Shown: positions 1 to 6,746 of the stretch, in pieces
Position numbering within the stretch: position 1 is the stretch's first letter
Layout of the letters: every line of letters starts with the position of its first letter
Assembly: GCA_029287515.1 (NCBI GenBank)
Contig: JARFQZ010000015.1
Coordinates: 1 to 10,804 of the forward strand
Origin: Lysobacterales bacterium
GTDB lineage: Bacteria > Pseudomonadota > Gammaproteobacteria > Xanthomonadales > SZUA-36
Reading direction: 5' to 3'
Length of the DNA stretch: 10,804 nt
Notes under the pieces: generated by a model
Seen by the model: only the letters and a program-made list of their open reading frames with translations
Told to the model about the DNA's origin: nothing
The model's database searches: none
Made by a program: the position numbers and the translations under genes

Positions 1-20
1 ATCTATTGAGAATAGTAGAA

Positions 21-959
21 ATGAGCATCAAGGGCATTGACCTGAATCTGTTGGTTTACCTTGACGTGCTTTTGCGCAAGCGAAATGTCACGCGGGCCGC
101 TGAAAGCCTGGGTATCAGCCAGCCGGCCATGAGTAACGGCCTCAAGCGGCTGAGGGAGTTGTTTTCAGATCCACTGCTGGTTCGCACGAGCACTGGCATG
201 AGCCCAACGGAACGGGCCCAGGAGTTACAACCCCTGGTGCGGGACATTGTCGCTTCGATCGAAACAGCCATCGAACCCGACCGCCGCTTCGATGCGGCGC
301 ATGCGGACCGGATGTTCCGCATTTCGATCAGCGATTACGGAGAGTCCACCCTGCTGCCGCACCTGTTGCGAAGGCTGCGGTCCGAGGCGCCAAACATTAC
401 GCTGGACCTGCTGACACCCAGTGACGTCAGCTACCAGGACATGGAAGGCGGTAATGTCGACCTGGTGATCAACCGTTTCGATGACCTGCCCCAATCCTTT
501 CACCAGCGAACCATCTGGCGGGACAGCTTCTCCTGCCTGGTTAGCCAGCACAACCGGATCCGTAAGAATTTTACCCTGAACAATTACCTGGAATGCAGCC
601 ACGTCTGGGTCAGCAAGACCGGCATGGGGGTAGGGGTAGGGGTTGATCCTTCAACCGGCCAGCATATGGGCTGGGTGGATGACGCCCTGGCAAAACTGGG
701 CAAGAAACGCCGCATCCGGGTTTTCACCCGCCATTACCAGGTTGCCATGCACCTGGCCGAGCTGCGTGACCTGATCATTACGTTGCCAACAAGGGCAGCG
801 AACCTGATGGCGGATCACCCCGAAGTACTCATTCTGCCTCCGCCATTCCCCATTCCCGACATCGAGCTGCAGATGGCCTGGAGCCCGTTACTGCAGCACA
901 ACCCTGCCCACCAATGGCTGCGGCGCCTGATTGCCGAGGTTGCAAAGGAGATGGATTGA
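21..959 (+). CDS. LysR family transcriptional regulator
   Basis: This is a DNA-binding regulator of 312 residues, a normal LysR length. The N-terminal winged helix-turn-helix covers about residues 7-65, with the typical RNVTRAAESLGISQPAMS helix pair at 22-39 and the LVRT turn near 53. An effector-binding domain of the periplasmic-binding-protein fold follows from about 97 to the end. The start is taken at the ATG at 21 (MSIKGIDLNLL), where family homology begins. An in-frame TTG at 6 would add five residues with no homology. Only a weak TTGAG lies upstream and the promoter is outside the window. The DLNLLVYLDVLL opening suits the NodD/LinR-like branch, but the inducer and targets cannot be told from sequence. 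It ends 17 bases from the end of the convergent dioxygenase gene. A run of Val-Gly pairs at residues 203-208 is encoded by a G-rich hexamer repeat. Confidence 0.93.
   Translation: MSIKGIDLNLLVYLDVLLRKRNVTRAAESLGISQPAMSNGLKRLRELFSDPLLVRTSTGMSPTERAQELQPLVRDIVASIETAIEPDRRFDAAHADRMFRISISDYGESTLLPHLLRRLRSEAPNITLDLLTPSDVSYQDMEGGNVDLVINRFDDLPQSFHQRTIWRDSFSCLVSQHNRIRKNFTLNNYLECSHVWVSKTGMGVGVGVDPSTGQHMGWVDDALAKLGKKRRIRVFTRHYQVAMHLAELRDLIITLPTRAANLMADHPEVLILPPPFPIPDIELQMAWSPLLQHNPAHQWLRRLIAEVAKEMD
626..643 (+). repeat. G-rich hexamer repeat inside the LysR gene
   Basis: Three runs of four or five G separated by TA (626-630, 633-636, 639-642) form an imperfect GGGGTA tandem. It encodes alternating Gly and Val in the effector domain. 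A six-base unit can expand or contract without breaking the frame. With three G-runs it falls short of a classical four-run quadruplex. Confidence 0.6.
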
Positions 960-976
960 TCAGGACCGGACCGCGA

Positions 977-1717
977 TCAACGCTCTTCGATGACTTCAGC
1001 CGTCGAAAAACGGTAAAGCATGTTCCGATAAACACAGATGTCGGTAATGTTTTCCGGTGTACCCTGCGGACAGGCCCGAAAGTTGGTTGAAAACCGGAAA
1101 TCGCTCTTGATGGGCGTCACCCGGTGCCAGGTATGTCCGTGCAACATGACCAGCGTGCCAACGCGCGGACTGATGACCACCTGGTTTTCCAGATCTTCGT
1201 GTGTTTCACCAGTGGGTAACATTCCTTTGCGGTGAGAGCAGGGTATGACGACGACCTCTCCGCCATCGTCAGGCGACAGCGACCGCGTGTAGACCAGGCG
1301 GTTAAGATTGAACCGGGATGAGTCCTCCGGCGGACAGTCCTGATGCCAGGCCTGGCCCACCGTCCCCTTCCTGGAAAACATCACCATGCTGTACAAAGGT
1401 GACCAGGCGTCACCGAGGATAGCCCCGGTCAAGTCCACTAATCTGCTGTCCTGCTCGAGCGAGTCGAAAACTCCGGCAACCTCCGGCAAATAATCAGGCA
1501 TTTCCGGATTCTGTGGAAACCAGGGTATGACCTCGGTCTTCGACCGGGCCAGGAACGCCTCCTCGTGCCGGTAAGCGGGGTCGTCTCCAAAGTAGGACCT
1601 GATTTCCCTGTCTGCTTCTGCCATGACGTGCTCCGGAAAAAAGTCATGGATAACCAGGTATCCCTGTTCCCAGAATGACCGGACCAGGCTCCGGGGGTCG
1701 AAGTTGTCGCTGTTCAA
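977..1717 (-). CDS. PhyH family Fe(II)/2-oxoglutarate dioxygenase
   Basis: This is a 246-residue oxygenase of the phytanoyl-CoA dioxygenase (PhyH) superfamily. Such enzymes hydroxylate small molecules or lipid-like substrates using Fe(II), O2 and 2-oxoglutarate. The iron triad is visible as H125-x-D127 in AWHQD and a distal H198 in HTWHRV. R208, ten residues later in FRFSTNFR, is the expected 2-oxoglutarate anchor. GGEVVVIPCSHR at 152-163 is the usual strand-turn segment between them. The substrate cannot be assigned. The first usable start is a TTG at 1717-1715, ten codons after the stop of the upstream TPR gene and in the same frame. The PhyH domain begins almost at once (FDPRSLVRSFWEQGYLVI), so little can be missing. 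An AGG about 13 bases before the TTG is a poor ribosome site. Expression probably depends on the TPR transcript and perhaps on translational coupling. Confidence 0.88.
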   Translation of the reverse strand: MNSDNFDPRSLVRSFWEQGYLVIHDFFPEHVMAEADREIRSYFGDDPAYRHEEAFLARSKTEVIPWFPQNPEMPDYLPEVAGVFDSLEQDSRLVDLTGAILGDAWSPLYSMVMFSRKGTVGQAWHQDCPPEDSSRFNLNRLVYTRSLSPDDGGEVVVIPCSHRKGMLPTGETHEDLENQVVISPRVGTLVMLHGHTWHRVTPIKSDFRFSTNFRACPQGTPENITDICVYRNMLYRFSTAEVIEER

Positions 1718-1747
1718 GAGCTTAACTGCCTGTTCAATCGATGAGTT

Positions 1748-3652
1748 TCAGAAACTCGCACCGGCAGCGGAAATATCCGGATCTGCCTCCAGAAGCGCCA
1801 CCGGGTAACCCAGCTCATAGGCCCTCTGCGCAGACTCGCGGGTGGCGTTCATGTCACCCAGACGGGATGCAGAAACGGCAAAGTCATACTGGGATTGCGG
1901 GTCCCCTGCCCACTGATCGAGTATTTTCTGCCGGGTTTTTTCATAGGCTTCGAGGTCCCCAACACTGGCGCTGGCGACCATCAGAGTGGACAGGGCATAT
2001 GAATCATCCGGGTTAATGGCCAATTGACGTTTGGCCAGGCGGATGGACTCGAGAAAAATCGGTTCGGCCTCATCAGGTCCTTCCAGGTGCCAGATGGCGT
2101 CACCGAGATTGCGGTAGTAAATAGGGTCCTCGGGTTCCAGCACGATGGCGTCCTGATAAAGTTCGGCAGCCCCGGCATAATCTCCTTCGAAAAACATGAT
2201 GGTTGCCAGGTTGCTGTTGATGCTTCCCATTTCTACTTCATCGCTGTCGACCAGCGGAATCAGCATGGCCTTGGCCTCGACAAATTGGCCGGCAAGAATC
2301 ATGGTGCTGCTCAGCCTGAATTTAATCCCTTCGTCCTGCGGTAACAGCCGGGCCACCCAAAGCATTTCTTCGACCGCTTCTGCGTATCGGCCTTGCTTGA
2401 AATAGAGGTATTGCAGACTCATGTAGGCCGCGGGGCTTCCGGGGTGTTGCTCGATGATTCGCTTGAGTAGTTGTTCCGCCAGTTCCGGATCGTCTTCGTG
2501 CCAGGATTCAGCAACCGCGACCTGCGCTTGCAGTGCGCCGGGATTAATTTGGAGTGAAGCCATGAACGCGTCACGGGCTTTTTCCACCTGCCCGGAATCC
2601 TCGTATAGGGAACCCAGTGCGTATTGGACGACAGGCGACTGGGAATCAATGGTCCAGGCGCGATGACAGACGCGTTCGGCTTCTTCAAAATCCGCCGTGG
2701 TTCGCTTGGAGCCGAAACGGCGTGAAAGAAATTCGCAAAGACTGGCCAAAGCAGGTGCGAACCTGGGATCGGTGTCGATCGCTTCGCGGTACAGCGCCTC
2801 GACTTCATCGCTGCTTGGATCCAGAGCGGCCTGTTGCTTTGCGCGCAGGTAAATCGCGTAAGCCTCCGGATCACCGCCTGCGGTAGCCGGCGCCACCGGC
2901 CCGCCATGGATTTCCAGCAGAACTTCGCTGGCGACCGCGTTGGTTGTCTGCTGCAAGTGGGCGTCTTCGTAGTCACGTTCCCAGACCACTTCACCTGCCT
3001 CTCGATCGAACAGGGACACTTTCAATTGAATGGCGCCGGCTGCTTTTCCAATCACACCGTAAATCAGGTATCGAACACCTAGCTGGGTTGCCGCATCAAT
3101 GAAAGAAGCATCAACCGGCAGCGCCTTGATCGCGTCCTCCGATGCAGTCCGGATCATGCTGCTGCGCTGCAACAGTCGCGCAACGTCACTGGACAACTGA
3201 CCGAAAAATGGAGCGATCTGTCTTGATTCGATGCTGAATGGCAATACCCCCACTGAAACGACTGAATCAGTACCTGGATCCACACCACCCGGCTTCAGAA
3301 ACACGAACCGGTCGAGGGCGAACATGGTAACCGCCACCGAAAGTATGCCGATGATGACATAGTTGAGCTTTCTGCCGGTGACGTAAGTAATGGATTCTTC
3401 CGGGATAACGTCCTCGGTGCGTTGGATTCCCCGGGTAGTCAGTTCAAACACCCAGGCCAAAACCAGTGTCACCGGTAATCCCAGCGCCAGGGCCATTACC
3501 AGCGAGCGCATGACCCACGGAGGCGCACCAAAGGTTTCCAGCAGGATATCGGCGACCTGCACCAGCAGCCAGGCCAGAACCGTGTATGCAACGCCAGCCC
3601 GAATCACATTGCGGCGGCGAAGTTCAGCAACTAGTCTGGTTAGACGGCTCAT
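1748..3652 (-). CDS. membrane-anchored TolB-like/TPR repeat protein
   Basis: This 634-residue protein has a recognisable architecture but no settled function. The N-terminus (LVAELRRRNVIRAGVAYTVLAWLL) and three hydrophobic segments at about 18-38, 47-70 and 96-115 form a membrane module. Next comes a TolB N-terminal/FlgO-like domain at about 130-248, with VGVLPFS at 134-140, LGVRYLIYGVIG at 191-202 and LFDREAGEVVWERDY at 214-228. Several TPR units from about 263 to 620 follow, consistent with a protein-docking scaffold, probably periplasmic. The start is placed at the ATG at 3652 (MSRLTRL), where family homology begins. A GTG at 3712 and an ATG at 3691 in the same frame would add 20 or 13 unrelated residues. 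The C-terminal YELGYPVALLEADPDI resembles the usual end of such proteins, so it looks complete. Related proteins often carry an N-terminal winged helix or cyclase domain, which is absent here. Confidence 0.85.
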   Translation of the reverse strand: MSRLTRLVAELRRRNVIRAGVAYTVLAWLLVQVADILLETFGAPPWVMRSLVMALALGLPVTLVLAWVFELTTRGIQRTEDVIPEESITYVTGRKLNYVIIGILSVAVTMFALDRFVFLKPGGVDPGTDSVVSVGVLPFSIESRQIAPFFGQLSSDVARLLQRSSMIRTASEDAIKALPVDASFIDAATQLGVRYLIYGVIGKAAGAIQLKVSLFDREAGEVVWERDYEDAHLQQTTNAVASEVLLEIHGGPVAPATAGGDPEAYAIYLRAKQQAALDPSSDEVEALYREAIDTDPRFAPALASLCEFLSRRFGSKRTTADFEEAERVCHRAWTIDSQSPVVQYALGSLYEDSGQVEKARDAFMASLQINPGALQAQVAVAESWHEDDPELAEQLLKRIIEQHPGSPAAYMSLQYLYFKQGRYAEAVEEMLWVARLLPQDEGIKFRLSSTMILAGQFVEAKAMLIPLVDSDEVEMGSINSNLATIMFFEGDYAGAAELYQDAIVLEPEDPIYYRNLGDAIWHLEGPDEAEPIFLESIRLAKRQLAINPDDSYALSTLMVASASVGDLEAYEKTRQKILDQWAGDPQSQYDFAVSASRLGDMNATRESAQRAYELGYPVALLEADPDISAAGASF

Positions 3653-3658
3653 GGACGC

Positions 3659-3688
3659 ATCATACGTAGCAAAAACCAAAAAATACAA
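3659..3688 (-). promoter_or_regulatory. possible promoter of the TPR gene, next to its start codon
   Basis: On the minus strand, TATGAT (3664-3659) is a five-of-six match to a -10 box. It lies 18 bases after TTGTAT (3688-3683), a weak -35. Only six bases separate the -10 from the ATG at 3652, so transcription would begin at or next to the start codon, giving a leaderless mRNA. No Shine-Dalgarno sequence is visible. The T-rich spacer makes a chance match possible. Confidence 0.3.
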
Positions 3689-3742
3689 CATTGTCGGGCC
3701 GTTGCGCTGCACAGTTTGAACCCGGCTGACGTTTGGACAGGG

Positions 3743-5014
3743 CTATTTCTGCATCCGCGTAATCAGCGAAGCCGTCAACGTGAAAGTAAGTATTGATGTC
3801 GCAACGGAGGCCAGCCCCGGTCCAATCAAGCCAATATGCCCGGTAACCAGGTAGAAAATCACGATGTAAAAACCCACGCCCACGGCGTGAATCCGCAGCA
3901 GCATGGCCGCCTTGCCCATCGCATAAGCAGCCGCCCTGAAGGGGGCACTGGCCATTTCGAACGAGGCGGCGAACAGCAACAAGACCATCAGCGGCTTCGC
4001 AGGAACGTAATCCTCGCCCACGAGAGCCAGCAGGGATTCGCCGGCAAACCAGGCAAAGATCACGATAAGCAGTCCCGCACTGCCGGCGATCGCCGAGGTC
4101 CGGAACTGTAATTTCCTGAACCTGGGATCCTTTGAATGCCAGGCCCGGGTAAGATCGGGAAACAGCACATCCCGCAGCAGGGCCGCCGGCCGGGTGAGGA
4201 CGGTCGAGATCTCCCGCGCCAGGCGGAACTGACCGGCCGCAGCAGGACCCAGCAGGTTTCCGGCCAGCAAAGTCGACACCTGCTTGGGTATCAGGTCAAG
4301 GTTGGTCTGCCAGTAGATCACCCCGATGAAGCTCCAGAACTCCCGTCCACGCTCGAAAATTTCACGCCATCGGAATCCCTCGTATAGCGGCGTCGCCAGG
4401 TGCTGCCTGAGTTCGAACAAACCGCGCATGAACATATAGATGTTACCGGCGCAATAGGCGAAGCCCCAGGCCAGCAGGAAGAAGAACATGTCGCCCTCCA
4501 ATAGCCAGGCCAGGCAGACCAGGACCAGGCGAACCAGCGGTTGAACCGTGAACTGGATGCCAAGGGCGTCAAAGCGGTCATAAAGCCGCAGAATACCGCT
4601 GCTGGTGTTGACGCAGGTGCTGAGCAAAATGAATCCGTAAAACCATGCCCAACTGGTGAGTTGCTCATCCCAGTGCAGGAACTGGGCCGCCAGCGGAACC
4701 GCTGAAATTCCGATCAGCGCCGCCAGCAGGCTGGAACTGAAATCGATCATCATCGAGGTGCGTAACAGGCTTTTCAGGGCCGGCTCATCTCCGCTTTCCT
4801 GCATCGGCACACCGAACCGGACGATCGCTTCAAAAGTTCTGAAATTGAGAAAGCCTTTTACGACCTTGATGTAGGTGTGCAGCAGGATGATCAGGCCGAA
4901 CTGCTCGACAGGCAGGGCGTGAGCCGCGAGGGCAATCGAGGCGACAGACAGCACGGCGGCAATTCCGCGGCCCCGCAGCACTTTGCCGAAGTTGATTGCG
5001 ATTCGCCTGGACAT
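3743..5014 (-). CDS. MOP superfamily flippase (Wzx/polysaccharide-export type)
   Basis: This is a polytopic inner-membrane protein of 423 residues, within the usual size of Wzx/RfbX-like lipid-linked oligosaccharide flippases. Hydrophobic segments run throughout (for example near 16-33, 38-52, 90-112, 120-142 and 158-175, then a C-terminal set from about 318). FGKVLRGRGIAAVLSVASIALAA at the N-terminus and the glycine-rich RLAREISTVLTRPAALLRDVLFPDLTR segment in the middle are typical of the family. It would move a lipid-linked or amphipathic substrate across the inner membrane. It starts 34 bases after the stop of the CDP-alcohol phosphotransferase gene on the same strand, suggesting one transcript and a shared substrate. 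No glycosyltransferase or polymerase gene is present, so a standard O-antigen cluster is not supported. No clear Shine-Dalgarno site precedes the ATG. Confidence 0.82.
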   Translation of the reverse strand: MSRRIAINFGKVLRGRGIAAVLSVASIALAAHALPVEQFGLIILLHTYIKVVKGFLNFRTFEAIVRFGVPMQESGDEPALKSLLRTSMMIDFSSSLLAALIGISAVPLAAQFLHWDEQLTSWAWFYGFILLSTCVNTSSGILRLYDRFDALGIQFTVQPLVRLVLVCLAWLLEGDMFFFLLAWGFAYCAGNIYMFMRGLFELRQHLATPLYEGFRWREIFERGREFWSFIGVIYWQTNLDLIPKQVSTLLAGNLLGPAAAGQFRLAREISTVLTRPAALLRDVLFPDLTRAWHSKDPRFRKLQFRTSAIAGSAGLLIVIFAWFAGESLLALVGEDYVPAKPLMVLLLFAASFEMASAPFRAAAYAMGKAAMLLRIHAVGVGFYIVIFYLVTGHIGLIGPGLASVATSILTFTLTASLITRMQK

Positions 5015-5048
5015 CAGGAAAATTGGTTATGGATTCGAGGCCGGGGCA

Positions 5049-6248
5049 TCAACCCTGGTAGGCGCCTTTTGTCCCGCCAAACACCCTGAAAGACAGCGCA
5101 TTCGGCCCGGTGGCAACGTCATCCTCACTCAACCAGGAAGTGATCGGCCCCCGTTTCATCCGCGAAAACACACCTTGCAGCAAGCGTAAAAACAGGATGA
5201 CTGTGCAGATCACCATCCAGCCGACCACACCGATGAACCCCCAGTCAGGCCGCCCAATCAGGGCGCCGACCGTGAGAATGATCAGACAGGGATTCCGGCG
5301 CGAAACAATCAGCCTGAACCAGGCGTCGAACGGCGTCCAGGTCCAGACATTGGGTCCGCCGAGGAACGGGAAAACGCCTTCAATAGCCCGCCCGGCAACG
5401 TAGGCGATTACAACGATCCAGCACAACTGGTAAGCATCGAAACCCATAACCGGTTGCATGCCCACCAGGGAAATGCCCCAGAAAACGTACCAGAACGGGG
5501 GATGAAACAGGTCGATGCCGTGATCGTAAAGGTCGCCGAATTTGCTGGACTGGATCGTCACCCTGGCCAGCTTGCCATCGACCGTATCGAGGAAGGTCAT
5601 GATCCATCCAGCCAGCAGCCCTGCGAAATAGTACTGGCGTTCAAACAGGAAGCAGGCGGCAACTACCAGTATCAACCCCAAAGTCGTAATCATGTTCGGC
5701 GAGGCCCCGATCCGGGCGCAATACCGGACCACGCGCCGCGCCGGTTTAGGCCAGACGAACTTTGTTACCAGGTCGGTGATGCCCCGGTACGAATTCCCAT
5801 ACAGAACATTTTCCAGTTCTTCCTGGCGCTCAGCCGTGATGTGTTTGAGTAACGGGGGCCGGGCGAACCGCAGCTTCTGGTCGAACGCCGGAAGGTCCGT
5901 GATTTCCAGGCGGTCAACCCCATCCGGAAACACGGCGGAATCCGGATCCGCCATGTAAGCAGCCGCTTGTTCGGCAACTTTAGCGCTGACGAACGCGGCG
6001 GCGGGCTGGCCATTGGCGGCGCAGTGCAGGATCGACCCGGGCCGTTCCATCAACTTTCTGAATGTGCGGATTTCGAAAAGGTAGTTTCCGTCGAGTAACA
6101 GAACCGGCTCATCCGCTGGAAAGTCCGACAGGTCCTCGAACCATTCCAGCCCCCCCATCTCCCGTGTTTGCCGGTGCAACCGTTCCTTCGAACTCAGTTC
6201 CCAGAGTTTGACCGGGGAGTCATTCAATAATAGAACTGAAACCGCCAT
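5049..6248 (-). CDS. CDP-alcohol phosphotransferase with N-terminal nucleotidyltransferase-like domain
   Basis: This 399-residue membrane enzyme carries the complete CDP-alcohol phosphotransferase signature DxxDGxxARx8GxxxDxxxD at 221-246 (D221, D224, G225, A228, R229, G238, D242, D246). The family joins a CMP-activated alcohol to a second alcohol, making phospholipids or phosphodiester-linked solutes. SPNMITTLGLIL at 183-194 is the usual first-helix motif, and hydrophobic segments continue to about 357. Residues 1 to about 150 are an extra soluble domain. Its VSVLLLND start, LWELSSKERLHRQTREMG and VLLLDGNYLFE recall a nucleotidyltransferase (MobA/GT-A) fold, but the glycine-rich GxGxR nucleotide loop is missing, so this half may be inactive or structural. 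Two-domain relatives include bifunctional cytidylyltransferase/di-myo-inositol-phosphate-phosphate synthases, whose N-terminal half is active. The substrate here is unknown. The flippase gene follows 34 bases later. Confidence 0.85.
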   Translation of the reverse strand: MAVSVLLLNDSPVKLWELSSKERLHRQTREMGGLEWFEDLSDFPADEPVLLLDGNYLFEIRTFRKLMERPGSILHCAANGQPAAAFVSAKVAEQAAAYMADPDSAVFPDGVDRLEITDLPAFDQKLRFARPPLLKHITAERQEELENVLYGNSYRGITDLVTKFVWPKPARRVVRYCARIGASPNMITTLGLILVVAACFLFERQYYFAGLLAGWIMTFLDTVDGKLARVTIQSSKFGDLYDHGIDLFHPPFWYVFWGISLVGMQPVMGFDAYQLCWIVVIAYVAGRAIEGVFPFLGGPNVWTWTPFDAWFRLIVSRRNPCLIILTVGALIGRPDWGFIGVVGWMVICTVILFLRLLQGVFSRMKRGPITSWLSEDDVATGPNALSFRVFGGTKGAYQG

Positions 6249-6286
6249 AAATACCGTTCGCTTGCGTTTTGTTATTCTGCTTTAGG

Positions 6287-6306
6287 AGTTGGTCTATGAA
6301 CCAACT
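6287..6306. repeat. 7-bp hairpin upstream of the CDP-alcohol transferase gene
   Basis: AGTTGGT (6287-6293) and ACCAACT (6300-6306) are perfect inverted arms around a six-base loop, 38 bases upstream of the transferase start. On the minus strand it would lie in the leader or promoter of that gene. No T-run follows it on either strand, so it is not a standard terminator. A second short palindrome, ATTCCGGAAT, lies at 6316-6325. The rest of 6249-6377 shows no gene on the minus strand. Confidence 0.45.
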
Positions 6307-6377
6307 ATGGCACGGATTCCGGAATGCCTCAAATCAATCCGGATAAACGCAAGCACGCTGCAACCCGGGCGTGGATT

Positions 6378-6665
6378 TCATTGATGCGCGATGGGTTTGT
6401 CGGTGAACAGGTAATCCTTAAGTTCTTTGTCGAAAGCCGGGTCCTGTCTCCTGATCCATTCGAGCACCATGGCGGCATGTTCTTTTTCCTCGTCCCTGTT
6501 GTGAGCGAGAATTGCCTTCAATTCTTCGTCCTGGCAGGCATCGACTCGCTGGTTGTACCAGTCGACCGCCTCGAGTTCTTCCATCAGGGAAATGATCGCC
6601 CTGTGCATGTCCCGGGTTTCATCGGAGAGTTCATCGATTGGCTCGTGGTAGCCTTCATTTGACAT
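6378..6665 (-). CDS. encapsulated-ferritin-like protein (EncFtn family), no targeting tail
   Basis: This 95-residue protein belongs to the EncFtn family of half-ferritins, which assemble as rings and oxidise Fe(II), normally delivering it into an encapsulin nanocompartment. The match is strong: HEPI at 7-10, then ISLMEELEAVDWYNQRVDA (25-43) and ILAHNRDEEKEHAAM (52-66), with the iron ligands E30, Y37, E60 and H63 all kept. These correspond to E32, Y39, E62 and H65 by alignment from memory with the Rhodospirillum rubrum protein. It stops right after YLFTDKPIAHQ. Encapsulin cargo members have a longer C-terminal tail ending in a short LGIGSLR-like peptide, which is absent here; reading past the stop shows no remnant of one. 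No encapsulin shell gene is in the window. A good Shine-Dalgarno GAGGA (6677-6673) lies seven bases before the ATG. The gene follows acr3 after 81 bases without a clear terminator, so co-transcription with the ars genes is possible. Confidence 0.9.
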   Translation of the reverse strand: MSNEGYHEPIDELSDETRDMHRAIISLMEELEAVDWYNQRVDACQDEELKAILAHNRDEEKEHAAMVLEWIRRQDPAFDKELKDYLFTDKPIAHQ

Positions 6666-6746
6666 ATCTGGGTCCTCTGGTTTGGGAGTAGATAACTCAA
6701 GTCATGATATGCCTAACCTGCACGCGTAATCCAGCAGCTTGAGCAG

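Noticed and set aside
956..980. TTGATC/GATCAA inverted repeat at the LysR-PhyH convergent ends as a bidirectional terminator
   Set aside because: The stem is only six bases with a 13-base loop, and there is no T-run on either side.
1748..1750. TGA between the TPR and PhyH genes as a selenocysteine codon
   Set aside because: No SECIS-like hairpin was seen right after it, and no selenoprotein family has such a junction; the TPR protein ends naturally here.
3653..3742. Terminator after the flippase gene
   Set aside because: There is a T-rich stretch, but the only stem next to it is about four base pairs (ACAA/TTGT), too weak to call.
3743..6248. O-antigen or capsule biosynthesis cluster
   Set aside because: Only a flippase is present; there are no glycosyltransferases, polymerase, ligase or sugar-nucleotide genes.
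6324..6662. Plus-strand ORF of 112 codons covering the EncFtn gene
   Set aside because: The opposite strand encodes a clear EncFtn with all ligands, and the plus-strand translation resembles no known family.
6666..6746. Terminator or separate promoter between acr3 and the EncFtn gene
   Set aside because: AGCTGCT occurs twice as a direct rather than inverted repeat, and the best -10/-35 pair (TATCTA with TTAGGC) is too weak to report.
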